From the NCBI GenBank assembly GCA_040877545.1, contig JBBDNN010000067.1, positions 15,640 to 79,639 on the forward strand: a stretch of DNA of 64,000 nucleotides, read 5' to 3'. The notes beneath the pieces were generated by a model, which did not search any database, was not told the DNA's origin, and was given only the letters and a program-made list of their open reading frames with translations. The translations under genes and the position numbers were made by a program. Of the stretch, positions 35,570 to 47,490 are shown one piece after another; the first letter of the stretch is position 1, and every line of letters begins with the position of its first letter. This DNA is from Gracilimonas sp040877545. Its GTDB lineage: Bacteria > Bacteroidota > Rhodothermia > Balneolales > Balneolaceae.

Positions 35570-35593
35570 AAAAGCCGCCTTCGTGCGGCTTTT
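35570..35593. terminator. Probable bidirectional terminator
   Basis: AAAAGCCGC (35570-35578) and GCGGCTTTT (35585-35593) pair around a CTTCGT loop, with T-rich sequence following on the plus strand and the A-rich complement on the other. It lies between two convergent genes (small barrel, plus; CheB-CheR kinase, minus). Confidence 0.8.
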
Positions 35594-35617
35594 CTTTCGC
35601 TATTTCCCACGGATGAA

Positions 35618-38920
<3,303 letters not shown>

Positions 38921-39165
38921 ATTATTATATTGAAACAGTTTTCAGAGAATGTCCAGATTACAATTCTTAAGTCTACAAAATACCCTTATTAAAAATTAGG
39001 CAAATTATCTCCGTAAAAGATTCAGAAGTCTTAGAATATTTCAACTCTCTATCACGGTGCTTTTGGTAGCTATTTCTCCCTTTTACTTTGGGAAAGTATC
39101 TTATAGTCATTTTCCTCATTAGTCTTAATTAACTGAGCAAAAGTAATTTTAGTTCAAAAAAGGCT

Positions 39166-40119
39166 TCAAAACAATTCTTTAGCTACCTCATAAACCGAGC
39201 CTGATTTCCCCATTGAATAGAAGTGCAGCGTAGGCACTCCGAACTCTATTAGTTCTTTGGATTGAGCAATGGCCCATTCGATACCAACTTCTCTGGCAGC
39301 ATCATTATCAGCACATGCTTCAATCTCTTGTGAAAGCTCAACTGGTATATCAACATGAAAAAGCTGCGCCAGCAAATTTACCTGTCTTTTAGTGGTGATA
39401 GGCTTTAAACCGGGAATGATGGGAACTTTTATGCCTGCACCCCTGCACTTCTTTACAAACTTAAAAAAAGATTTATTATCAAAAAACATCTGTGTAACGA
39501 TATAATTTCCGCCTTTATCGATCTTCTTCTTCAGAAAATTAATATCCGTTTCCATATTGGGGGCAGCAAAATGCTTCTCAGGATAACCCGCCACACCAAT
39601 ACAAAAATCTGAAGGCATTGCATTTTCCAACTCCTCATCCAGGTAAATCCCTTTATTAAGGCACATTACCTGGTCTATGAGATCAGAGGCATATTCATGA
39701 CCACCGGGTTCTGCTTTAAATTCCCGTTCAGGCTTTTTGGTATCCCCCTGAATCAGCAGCACGTTCTCTATGCCCAAAAAATTAAGATCAATAAGCGCAT
39801 TTTCGGTTTCTTCTCTTGTAAATCCACCACAAATTATGTGGGGAACCGCATCAACCTGGTAATGATTTTGAATGGCCGCACATATACCTACCGTACCCGG
39901 CCGTTTACGTACCGTTTTTCGCTCAAGAAGTCCATTCTTCTTTTTCTTATACACATATTCCTCACGATGGTAGGTGACATCTACAAAGGGCGGTTTGAAT
40001 TCCATCAGCGGATCCATGTGATCGAATAAAGTTCGGATATTTTGGCCTTTTAAAGGTGGTAAAACCTCGATGGTAAATAAAGGATCATTAGCATTTTCAA
40101 TGTGTTCAGTAACTTTCAT
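39166..40119 (-). CDS. metF: 5,10-methylenetetrahydrofolate reductase
   Basis: The 317-residue flavoenzyme reduces methylene-THF to methyl-THF, the methyl donor for MetH. FTIEVLPPLKGQNI, PPFVDVTYHREEYV, LLIQGDTKKPE, GVAGYPEKHFAAPNMETDINFLKKKIDKG-type sequence and VTQMFFDN are conserved motifs. The start overlaps the stop of the MetH C-part by four bases. It is the last gene of the SAM-riboswitch operon. The 245 bp downstream, to the kinase gene, hold no gene I can support. Confidence 0.95.
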   Translation of the reverse strand: MKVTEHIENANDPLFTIEVLPPLKGQNIRTLFDHMDPLMEFKPPFVDVTYHREEYVYKKKKNGLLERKTVRKRPGTVGICAAIQNHYQVDAVPHIICGGFTREETENALIDLNFLGIENVLLIQGDTKKPEREFKAEPGGHEYASDLIDQVMCLNKGIYLDEELENAMPSDFCIGVAGYPEKHFAAPNMETDINFLKKKIDKGGNYIVTQMFFDNKSFFKFVKKCRGAGIKVPIIPGLKPITTKRQVNLLAQLFHVDIPVELSQEIEACADNDAAREVGIEWAIAQSKELIEFGVPTLHFYSMGKSGSVYEVAKELF

Positions 40120-42815
40120 TTTGTACCTGGATCGTAATCTAAATTAGGAGAAAGCCATTTTTCTACTTTCTCTTTGCTGTATGATTTTCTCTGTGCATAA
40201 TCTTCCACCTGGTCTTCTCCAATATTCCCCACACGGAAATATCTCGATAACGGATGGGAAAAATAAATTCCGCTAACCGATGATGCAGGATACATGGCAA
40301 ATGATTCTGTGAGTGTAATTCCCGCTTGCTCTTCCACTTTCAGCAAGTCGAATAATGTTCTCTTTTCAGTATGATCCGGGCAAGCCGGATATCCCGGCGC
40401 AGGACGGATACCGGAATATTCCTCTGCAATCAGTTCTTCATTTGAGAAAGGTTCTTCTTTCGAATAGCCCCAATATTCAGTCCGTACTTTCTGATGCATC
40501 AATTCAGCAAATGCTTCAGCCAGCCGGTCGGCCACTGCTTTTACCATGATGACCATATAATCATCATTTTGCCTTTTGTATTTCGTGATGATCTTCTCAA
40601 TACCCATCCCGGCGGTTACTGCAAAAAATCCTATGTAATCTGTTTTTCCTTCTTTTTGTGGGATGATAAAATCCGACAAACAGGAATTTGGCTGCCCTGG
40701 TCGTTTCTTTGTCTGCTGACGTAAAAACCGAAAATCGATCAATTCTGTTGTACGGCTTTCATCTTCAAATAATTTTACGTCATCATCGTAAGTTACTGCA
40801 GGATAAAACCCTATAACTGATTTAGCTTGCAATAATTCATCTTCAATAATCTCATTAATTAATTTCTGTGCATCCACTAATAGAGATTGCGCCTGCTCAC
40901 CAACCGTTTCATCCTCTAATATGTCAGGATACTTTCCAGTCAGCATCCAGGTTTTGAAAAAAGGAGTCCAATCAATGTACTCCCGGATTTCTGAGATTGG
41001 ATAATTTGTAAATGTTTTAGTGCCAAGAAAAGATGGTTTAGGTGGATTATAATCACCCCAATCAATTTCAGTTTTATTGTTTCGTGCTTCCTCAATAGAT
41101 AAAAGCTGCTTTTTATTCTTTCGCTGAGAATGCTTCTCCCGTAAACCTTCATATTCCAGCTTGAATGCTGTTTTAACTGCACCTTTTCTCTTTGGGCTGA
41201 TAATATCTCCCGCCACCGAAACCGCCTTAGAGGCATCCAAAACGTGTATAATAGAACCTCCGTACTCCGGATCAATCTTTACAGCGGTATGAAGGCGGGA
41301 TGTGGTAGCGCCGCCAATTAAAAGCGGTAAATCCAGCTTTCGTTTTTTCATCTCCCGAGCCACATGAATCATCTCATCGAGAGAAGGAGTTATCAGCCCA
41401 CTCAGACCGATGGCATCCACTTTATGCTTTTCGGCTTCATCCAAAATCTTATCTGCCGGCACCATCACCCCAAGATCGATTACATTGTAATTATTACAAG
41501 CCAACACTACACTTACTATATTTTTTCCAATATCATGAACATCCCCTTTCACAGTGGCCAGCAATACTTTAGGTTGTTCACTTGTATCTTTATTTCTGGC
41601 TTTTTCTTCCTCAAGATACGGCGTAAGATAAGCGACTGCCTTTTTCATCACACGGGCGCTTTTCACCACCTGGGGAAGGAACATTTTTCCGGAGCCAAAA
41701 AGATCTCCCACTACATTCATCCCGTCCATTAACGGCCCTTCGATTACCAATAAAGGACTTCCATACTTGAGCCGGGCCTCTTCAGTATCATCCAGTATAT
41801 GATCGGTGATTCCCTTTACCAGCGAATGGCTCAATCTTTTCTCAACCGGCCAACTTCTCCACTCTTCATCTTCTTTTTGTTTAATGGTTGATGAAGCCCC
41901 TTTATACTCCTCGGCAATATCCATAAGCCGCTCGGTAGCATCATCTCTCCTGTTAAAGAGCACATCTTCCACCCGCTCTAACAAATCTTTGGGAACTGAA
42001 TCATAAACCTCGAGCTGAGTGGGATTCACAATCCCCATATCCATTCCATGCTGGATGGCGTGGTAAAGAAATGCGGAATGAATAGCTTCGCGAACTCTGT
42101 TATTCCCACGGAATGAAAATGAAACATTGCTAACTCCTCCAATCACATGCGCACCAGGTAGATGCTCTCGAATCCATTTGGCTGAGTTGAAATAATCCAG
42201 TGCATTCAGCCTGTGCTCATTCATTCCCGTAGCTACGGGAAAAATGTTAGGGTCTAAAATGATATCTGAAGGATGAAAACCAACTTTCTCTTTCAAGATT
42301 TTATAAGCTCGTCCGCAGATTTGAATTCGTCGATCCAGGGTATCCGCCTGTCCATCTTCATCAAAAGCCATGCAAATAACCGCTGCTCCAAATCGGCGGA
42401 GAATTTTAGCTCTTCTCAAAAACTCCTCTTCACCGTCTTTAAGGCTGATAGAATTTACTACTCCCTTTCCCTGAATGCATTTTAAGCCGGCAAGAATCAC
42501 TTCCCATTTCGAGGAATCCACCATAATAGGAATTTTAGCTATATCTGGATCAGATGCTATAAGATTCAGGAAGTTGGTCATTTCTTCGACGCTTTCGAGC
42601 ATACCTTCATCCATATTTACATCCAGGATCTGGGCCCCGCCCTGCACCTGATCTTGAGCAACCTTCAATGCCAACTCATATTCCTTATTTTTTATGTGAT
42701 TCAGGAAAACCTTTGAGCCAGTTACATTTGTACGCTCTCCTACATTCACAAAATTTGAATCTTCTGTTATGATGAGAGGCTCAAGTCCGCTAAGTGTGAG
42801 TGGTAGTGATTGCAT
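40116..42815 (-). CDS. metH: Methionine synthase, cobalamin-dependent, C-terminal polypeptide (pterin, B12 and activation domains)
   Basis: The 899-residue product holds the methyl-THF-binding domain (about 20-275, NVGERTNVTGSKVF and SLKDGEEEF), the B12 cap (about 320-410) and the cobalamin domain (DVHDIGKNIVSVVL, with His427 as the lower cobalt ligand). The S-adenosylmethionine activation domain (about 590-890) has GFYPAV, FAVTAG and GIRPAPGYPACPDH. The homocysteine-binding domain is missing because it is encoded separately 100 bp upstream. The two polypeptides together match one full MetH. Coupled to metF by a four-base overlap. Confidence 0.95.
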   Translation of the reverse strand: MQSLPLTLSGLEPLIITEDSNFVNVGERTNVTGSKVFLNHIKNKEYELALKVAQDQVQGGAQILDVNMDEGMLESVEEMTNFLNLIASDPDIAKIPIMVDSSKWEVILAGLKCIQGKGVVNSISLKDGEEEFLRRAKILRRFGAAVICMAFDEDGQADTLDRRIQICGRAYKILKEKVGFHPSDIILDPNIFPVATGMNEHRLNALDYFNSAKWIREHLPGAHVIGGVSNVSFSFRGNNRVREAIHSAFLYHAIQHGMDMGIVNPTQLEVYDSVPKDLLERVEDVLFNRRDDATERLMDIAEEYKGASSTIKQKEDEEWRSWPVEKRLSHSLVKGITDHILDDTEEARLKYGSPLLVIEGPLMDGMNVVGDLFGSGKMFLPQVVKSARVMKKAVAYLTPYLEEEKARNKDTSEQPKVLLATVKGDVHDIGKNIVSVVLACNNYNVIDLGVMVPADKILDEAEKHKVDAIGLSGLITPSLDEMIHVAREMKKRKLDLPLLIGGATTSRLHTAVKIDPEYGGSIIHVLDASKAVSVAGDIISPKRKGAVKTAFKLEYEGLREKHSQRKNKKQLLSIEEARNNKTEIDWGDYNPPKPSFLGTKTFTNYPISEIREYIDWTPFFKTWMLTGKYPDILEDETVGEQAQSLLVDAQKLINEIIEDELLQAKSVIGFYPAVTYDDDVKLFEDESRTTELIDFRFLRQQTKKRPGQPNSCLSDFIIPQKEGKTDYIGFFAVTAGMGIEKIITKYKRQNDDYMVIMVKAVADRLAEAFAELMHQKVRTEYWGYSKEEPFSNEELIAEEYSGIRPAPGYPACPDHTEKRTLFDLLKVEEQAGITLTESFAMYPASSVSGIYFSHPLSRYFRVGNIGEDQVEDYAQRKSYSKEKVEKWLSPNLDYDPGTK

Positions 42816-42914
42816 AATTTATTTAAACTGTCTTAACCGCAAAGGACGCTAAGGACGCAAAGCAATTCGTGTTATTCATTTCCCTATTTAAAACTAATCT
42901 CATATTCACAGATT

Positions 42915-43925
42915 TCATTGAACCATTAAACTCTTTGCGGTCAGTTTTCTGGGTTTATATTTATCTGCCAATTCAGCCATTTTTGAAATATGATCCGGAG
43001 TAGTGCCACAACAACCACCGAGAATGTTTACCAATCCATCTTCCAGGTATTTTTCCACCTCTCCCGCCATCAGTTCCGGGGTTTGATCATACTCCCCGAA
43101 CTCGTTTGGGAGTCCGGCATTGGGATATGCACTCACGAAGAAATCCGATTTTTCGGAAAGATTCTGTAAATAAGGCTGAAGTTGCCGTGCTCCCAATGCA
43201 CAGTTAAAACCAACACTTAACAAGGGAATGTGAGAAATGGAGATCAGGAAAGCTTCCACAGTTTGGCCGGAAAGCGTTCTTCCGCTGGCATCAGTAATAG
43301 TGCCGGAAACCATTATTGGAAGCTCTTTTGCGGTTTCTTCAAACAATTCCTGCACGGCATAAAGTGCCGCTTTTGCGTTAAGGGTATCAAATATGGTTTC
43401 TATGAGAAGTACATCTGCCCCGCCATCTATGAGTCCCCTTGCCTGTTCTTTATAAGCCTCAGCCAATTCATCAAAAGTGATAGCCCGGTATCCCGGATCG
43501 GTTACTTCAGGAGAAATGGATAATGTTTTATTAGTCGGCCCCATCGAGCCGGCAACAAAGCGTGGTATATCAGGATTTTGTTTATTGAATTTATCCGTGG
43601 CTTTTTTAGCTATCTCGGCAGACCTCAGATTCAATTCATACACTACTTCTTCCAGTCCATAATCTGCCTGTGCAATACGGGTTCCGCTGAATGTATTAGT
43701 TTCGATGATATCGGCACCCGCTTTCAGGTACTCTTCATGTATTGCCTGAATGATACCCGGGCAAGTTAAACTCAGCAGGTCATTATTTCCTTTCAAATCG
43801 TCGGGATGATTTTTAAACTGCTCTCCACGGAAATCTTCTTCCTGCAAATCGTAGCGCTGAATCATGGTGCCCATGGCTCCATCCAGGATGAGGATCTTGT
43901 CTTGTAATACTTCTTGTATATTCAC
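42915..43925 (-). CDS. metH: Methionine synthase, homocysteine-binding polypeptide
   Basis: The 336-residue product is the homocysteine methyltransferase barrel of MetH as a stand-alone protein. ILDGAMGTMIQRYDLQEEDF, NTFSGTRIAQADYG and GSMGPTNKTLS are present, and the zinc ligands are Cys242 (GFNCALG) and Cys305-Cys306 (GGCCGTTPDH). It is the first gene after the SAM riboswitch. The 99 bp between it and the C-part contain direct AAGGACGC repeats and no stop-to-start coupling, so the split is a real gene break and not a simple frameshift. Confidence 0.94.
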   Translation of the reverse strand: MNIQEVLQDKILILDGAMGTMIQRYDLQEEDFRGEQFKNHPDDLKGNNDLLSLTCPGIIQAIHEEYLKAGADIIETNTFSGTRIAQADYGLEEVVYELNLRSAEIAKKATDKFNKQNPDIPRFVAGSMGPTNKTLSISPEVTDPGYRAITFDELAEAYKEQARGLIDGGADVLLIETIFDTLNAKAALYAVQELFEETAKELPIMVSGTITDASGRTLSGQTVEAFLISISHIPLLSVGFNCALGARQLQPYLQNLSEKSDFFVSAYPNAGLPNEFGEYDQTPELMAGEVEKYLEDGLVNILGGCCGTTPDHISKMAELADKYKPRKLTAKSLMVQ

Positions 43926-43963
43926 TCTTCTGTTCTTGGATTGGCTTATACAGAAAGAGTTGG

Positions 43964-44092
43964 TGAGGGATTAGCTCGCTTATCTTTCTCCGCAACTAAA
44001 TTGCGAAGTGGGATTTGGCACCTGCTCTGTCATAAAATGAAAAGTGGTTGCCAAGACGTCACAGGGCCCATCCCTCAGTCTTTCTTTATAAG
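43964..44092 (-). promoter_or_regulatory. SAM-I (S-box) riboswitch controlling metH-metH-metF
   Basis: Read on the minus strand from 44092, CTTAT opens helix P1 and GATAAG closes it at 43979. Between them are GAGGGATGGGCCC, TGACGTCTTGGCAACC and AGGTGCCAAATCCC, the conserved core of the S-box aptamer including the kink-turn region and P3. UGAGGGAU in the aptamer (44077-44070) is perfectly complementary to AUCCCUCA in the expression platform (43971-43964). A competing structure is therefore available, and no U-tract terminator was found. S-box aptamers bind S-adenosylmethionine and repress methionine genes. Confidence 0.93.
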
Positions 44093-44111
44093 CATTCAAT
44101 AAATGTCTCCG

Positions 44112-44140
44112 AATATAACGCAATGATAATCTATGAGCAA
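44112..44140 (-). promoter_or_regulatory. Candidate promoter of the met operon
   Basis: TTGCTC (44140-44135) and TATATT (44117-44112) on the minus strand are 17 nt apart, 20 bp before the riboswitch P1 helix. The spacing and elements match the trp promoter candidate. Confidence 0.45.
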
Positions 44141-44270
44141 TAATGATCGCAGATTTCCCCGAAGGTATTCCTTTGGAAGATGGCTCGCCAGCAGGTGTTG
44201 GATTTTATAGATGGCCTTGCACTTTGTGCGGAAATAAAACCTCCCTTCTCTGTATTCATTCCTCAAATTT

Positions 44271-45938
44271 TTATAAGGAGGTCCGTATCCCAAAGTGAAT
44301 CTTCCCATTGCCAATAGATTCCTCCGGAGAAACCGCGTATGTGAATGTAAGGCGGCCTATTTGAGTTCGATAACTCAAACCAAAACCGGTGGAAAACAGG
44401 TAGTCAATAGCTTGAAAGGTATTGTCCGATTCTGTGAGTAATCTCGGGCGTTCATATCCGCCGGCAGCTCCAAAGGCGAATAGATAGGAATACCGATTTA
44501 GTAGAAACCGGTATTCAAGATCTCCCCAGAGCATGGTACCTGCCCGGAATTGTTCTTCGGCATATCCGCGAAAAGAATTTGCTCCACCAAATTGAAAAAG
44601 ATCATTTATCGTAACTCTGTCCGCATCCAGAAAAAAACCATTGAACGAGGTAGCAATTACACTTTTTTGAAAAATGGAAAGGTAATTTCGAACTTGAAAT
44701 TGCAGCGTATTTTGTATGAAAGAAGCAAGGGAGTCATCCTCCAGGTTTTTATTTGCCACACTAAAATTGACCATAATGCTGTTTCCGGCAGTTGGCACAT
44801 CATAACTATCCAGGTTTGAATATTCGAAACCTAAGCGTCCAATTTGTTTCCTGCCGTCAGGCTCCACAACCTGTGGAACATTGGTACCTGAAGTTGTTGC
44901 CTGAAAACCAACACCACCCGTCAACCTGAATCCTGAACTCATCAGGTAATATCCATTCAAATCGAAATCACGAGACTGATAGGTAGTATCGTTCTGGTGC
45001 AGTTGAAAACCGGCGGAAACTCCCACAGGAAAATTGCCAATCCAGTCTTGCGAAACCTCCAGGTTTAGTTTACTTACTTCTGGCTTTAAACGCTGATAAC
45101 GAAAGTTGAAGCCATTCCCCTGGGTAAGCACGTTCCAAAGTGAAAGCTCTACGTTTCCAATAACCTGACCTTCCCCCTCAGCATCCGGAACGTATCCAAG
45201 AAGGCCATCAAACTGGTTAAGGGCCCGCTCTTCAACATCAAAAACAATGACAGGTTCTCCATCCCTCATAAAAATGCGGGCATCTTCCACATAACTAAAT
45301 AGCTCACTGGAACTGAGATTGGATTTTAAACCTCTTAGATAATCGGGTGTAACCAAGGCAGATTCTCTGAACCGTGATACTCTTCTCAGGTATTCCTGGG
45401 AATTTGATGCCGCTCCCGTAAAATAAATATTTTGAGAAGTTATATTATTTCCGGTCTCAATTTCCAAAGATACAGATACCGAACAGTTGGTGAAATCGGG
45501 ATTAAACTCTGCAATTCGTGATTTTGCAAAAGGATATCCCTGCTCCTCCAGGTCTAATATCAGGGCCCGGATTTCCCTTTCGAGCTTTGCCTGTGAGTAG
45601 TCTCCCCTGTTGCCAATGATAAAAACAGAATCCATTTCGCCGGAATCCCTCACAAATAACTCTTCGAGTTTAAACTGACAGCCTCTTTCTATATCTGCTC
45701 TGGTTGAAGAGAGGGAGTTAATTTCAGCATTCAAAAATCCCCGCGCGGCATACCATTGCAGCAATGTTTGTTGAATGATTGTGGAGTCGGTATCAATTTT
45801 CGACTGGAGTGAATCGGGCAGTTGTACTTCTTCCCCATCTTCCAATATCTGCAATTCCTGGCCTTCGGATTGGGCGAATGCCGGGATAAAAAAAGCCATC
45901 AATAAAAGCAGTGAAAGAAGGTTTATTCGCATATACAC
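44271..45938 (-). CDS. Omp85/BamA-TamA-like outer-membrane protein
   Basis: The product has 555 residues with a signal peptide (LLLLMAFFIPAFAQS). The N-terminal periplasmic part has POTRA-like segments (NIYFTGAASNSQEYLRRVSRF; TPDYLRGLKSNLSSSELFSYVEDARI). It is followed by a surface-antigen barrel with FQFGGANSFRGYAEEQF, the Omp85 (V/F)RGY element, and terminal FGIRTSL. It is smaller than BamA (about 800 aa) and so is likely a TamA/FhaC-type paralogue of unknown cargo. The start may be Met3 (45932). Its stop leaves 131 bp to the met promoter. Confidence 0.82.
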   Translation of the reverse strand: MYMRINLLSLLLLMAFFIPAFAQSEGQELQILEDGEEVQLPDSLQSKIDTDSTIIQQTLLQWYAARGFLNAEINSLSSTRADIERGCQFKLEELFVRDSGEMDSVFIIGNRGDYSQAKLEREIRALILDLEEQGYPFAKSRIAEFNPDFTNCSVSVSLEIETGNNITSQNIYFTGAASNSQEYLRRVSRFRESALVTPDYLRGLKSNLSSSELFSYVEDARIFMRDGEPVIVFDVEERALNQFDGLLGYVPDAEGEGQVIGNVELSLWNVLTQGNGFNFRYQRLKPEVSKLNLEVSQDWIGNFPVGVSAGFQLHQNDTTYQSRDFDLNGYYLMSSGFRLTGGVGFQATTSGTNVPQVVEPDGRKQIGRLGFEYSNLDSYDVPTAGNSIMVNFSVANKNLEDDSLASFIQNTLQFQVRNYLSIFQKSVIATSFNGFFLDADRVTINDLFQFGGANSFRGYAEEQFRAGTMLWGDLEYRFLLNRYSYLFAFGAAGGYERPRLLTESDNTFQAIDYLFSTGFGLSYRTQIGRLTFTYAVSPEESIGNGKIHFGIRTSL

Positions 45939-45989
45939 TTAACGCAATGATTGGCAATTAATTTCGGCTACAAATGCGGGCGATGCAAG

Positions 45990-46150
45990 CATAGATTTGA
46001 AAAGAATTGCAGAACCTGCCAGCATCTAACGGTTCTCACAGCGTGCGGGTTGAAGGCAAATAAAGCCTATACCACATTTCCCGAAACGCTCGTCACAAAG
46101 CGATCCCTTAGAGGCAGGACCTTCCGACGCTGCAAGGCTGCTGAGTGGCG
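45990..46150. repeat. GC-rich structured intergenic segment, probable dispersed-repeat remnant
   Basis: The segment between the Omp85-like and dioxygenase genes is clearly richer in G and C than its surroundings. It contains short inverted elements such as GGCTTTATTTGCC and CGCTTTGTGACGAGCG on the minus strand. The 10-mer CTCACAGCGT at 46035-46044 recurs in a similar GC-rich intergenic patch at 60411-60420. No protein is supported. Confidence 0.4.
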
Positions 46151-46159
46151 ACATCCTTC

Positions 46160-46768
46160 TTACCTCAACTGAAGATTAATATCAAATCTGCCTGTTAAAA
46201 CATCCTCCTCTTCATTGAGTGCAATAATGCGTCCGGATTCTGCCTCGCTTGCCCAGGGATCGGATTCGATGTACTCATCTCCTTCGAAATAAAGCTGGGT
46301 GACCAGGTCCAGGTGATCCTCCGCCTTCACCAAAAAATGAATATGCCGCGGCCTAAGCTGATTTCCGTTTAAATATCTTCCCGGCAGAATACTCATAAAC
46401 TCATAATCCCCATCATCGTTTGTTTGTAACCTGCCGCGGTATTTAAAATCGGAGCTTTCCGTATCATACTCACCTTCATCATCTGCCTGCCATACATCCA
46501 CGATGGCCTGTAACAGAGGCGTTCCACATTCAGCACCTCCCATAACAGAGCCCTGAATTACAATGGGAGTTCCCTCTTCACTTAAAACATTTAAAGCCTC
46601 CCGGAATGGAGCCTCCGCACGATAAAAAGGACCCAAAATATCCTCCCCGGTCTGACAGTGGATGTGATCGCCGCCATTTCCGGAATTACTTTTACAGCTG
46701 ATAAGCGTAGCAAAAGGCAACCCGGCAATACCGATAGATGTGGTGCGTATGAAGGTTTTTCTGTCCAT
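46160..46768 (-). CDS. Intradiol ring-cleavage dioxygenase-like lipoprotein
   Basis: The product has 202 residues. The N-terminus RKTFIRTTSIGIAGLPFATLISC is an export signal ending in a lipobox-like LISC. The mature domain begins HCQTGEDILGPFYRAEAPFRE and matches protocatechuate/catechol-dioxygenase beta-sandwich folds. The four non-haem Fe(III) ligands are visible as Tyr in FKYRGR, Tyr in PGRYLNG and the two His of RPRHIHF. It is much smaller than catabolic enzymes and exported, as in many Bacteroidota homologues of unknown substrate. Neighbours give no aromatic-degradation context. Confidence 0.82.
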   Translation of the reverse strand: MDRKTFIRTTSIGIAGLPFATLISCKSNSGNGGDHIHCQTGEDILGPFYRAEAPFREALNVLSEEGTPIVIQGSVMGGAECGTPLLQAIVDVWQADDEGEYDTESSDFKYRGRLQTNDDGDYEFMSILPGRYLNGNQLRPRHIHFLVKAEDHLDLVTQLYFEGDEYIESDPWASEAESGRIIALNEEEDVLTGRFDINLQLR

Positions 46769-46896
46769 TTTACATCGTTAATTCCAGCTTTAAATTACTT
46801 AATCAATGTCATTTGCTTGGTCTGCAATAATAGAGTTCATCTTATTGAGCAAATCCAATTGAGAGAAGCTACTTAAGATGATAAAAATAAATCTTT

Positions 46897-47451
46897 TCAT
46901 CTTCCTCCCTCCCAATAAATATCAAAGACCACCGGATACTCTAGATAGTCTGTGGATAACACTTTAACGATATAGTCGGCACCACTTGGCCGGGTTGCAT
47001 CAGTTTTAAGAATTCCGGTCCGATAATATAAACTGTCATTTACCAGCTCCACGGTTTGCTCTTTGACCCATACCTCCGTGGGTTGAGGGGTAGTCATTCC
47101 AGCCAAAACAAATTCCTCCTCAAAATTCACACTTACCGTATCATCGCAGGAAATATAGGTGTCAAAATCAGCTTGTGAATCGATCACCAGTTCGAGCCCG
47201 CTAAGACCTTCTTTATTGTTGGAGTCCGGATCAATATTTTCGTAATTGAACTTGCAACTAACTACATTTTGATATCCACCAACAGCCTGAGATCCGAAAA
47301 CAGCCCTCAAAACCTTAAATGGTACAGGTTCTTCTTTAAGGTCAGCATTCGTACTGCAACCGCTGCCCAAAAGAAACGGCATAGCGAATAGCAGTACCAG
47401 AACAAAAAGCTTCGGCTTGTAGAATTCTATTGTTAATACTTCACGTTTCAT
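46897..47451 (-). CDS. Hypothetical lipoprotein
   Basis: The product has 184 residues. A hydrophobic segment (LFVLVLLFAMPFLLGSGC) ends in lipobox LGSGC, followed by STNADLKEEP. The mature region is acidic and beta-rich, with two further Cys (VVSCKFNYENI and DTYISCDDTV) that may form a disulphide. The region preceding the hydrophobic segment is 13 residues long (MKREVLTIEFYKP), so an internal start is possible. No family recognised. It lies 39 bp after the frameshifted S74 gene and may share a transcript with it. Confidence 0.65.
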   Translation of the reverse strand: MKREVLTIEFYKPKLFVLVLLFAMPFLLGSGCSTNADLKEEPVPFKVLRAVFGSQAVGGYQNVVSCKFNYENIDPDSNNKEGLSGLELVIDSQADFDTYISCDDTVSVNFEEEFVLAGMTTPQPTEVWVKEQTVELVNDSLYYRTGILKTDATRPSGADYIVKVLSTDYLEYPVVFDIYWEGGR

Positions 47452-47490
47452 TTGATTACCTCACTTCGTTTAATTGGCTTTGTAATCCCT

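Noticed and set aside
46024..46030. ATCTAAC, resembling an integron attC core (RYYYAAC)
   Set aside because: I could find no partner GTTRRRY box with the required arm pairing and no integrase; a single 7-mer is not evidence of a cassette.
45951..46172. 73-codon plus-strand frame upstream of the Omp85-like gene
   Set aside because: It runs through the GC-rich repeat-like segment and ends in the dioxygenase gene's 3' end; no domain or initiation support.
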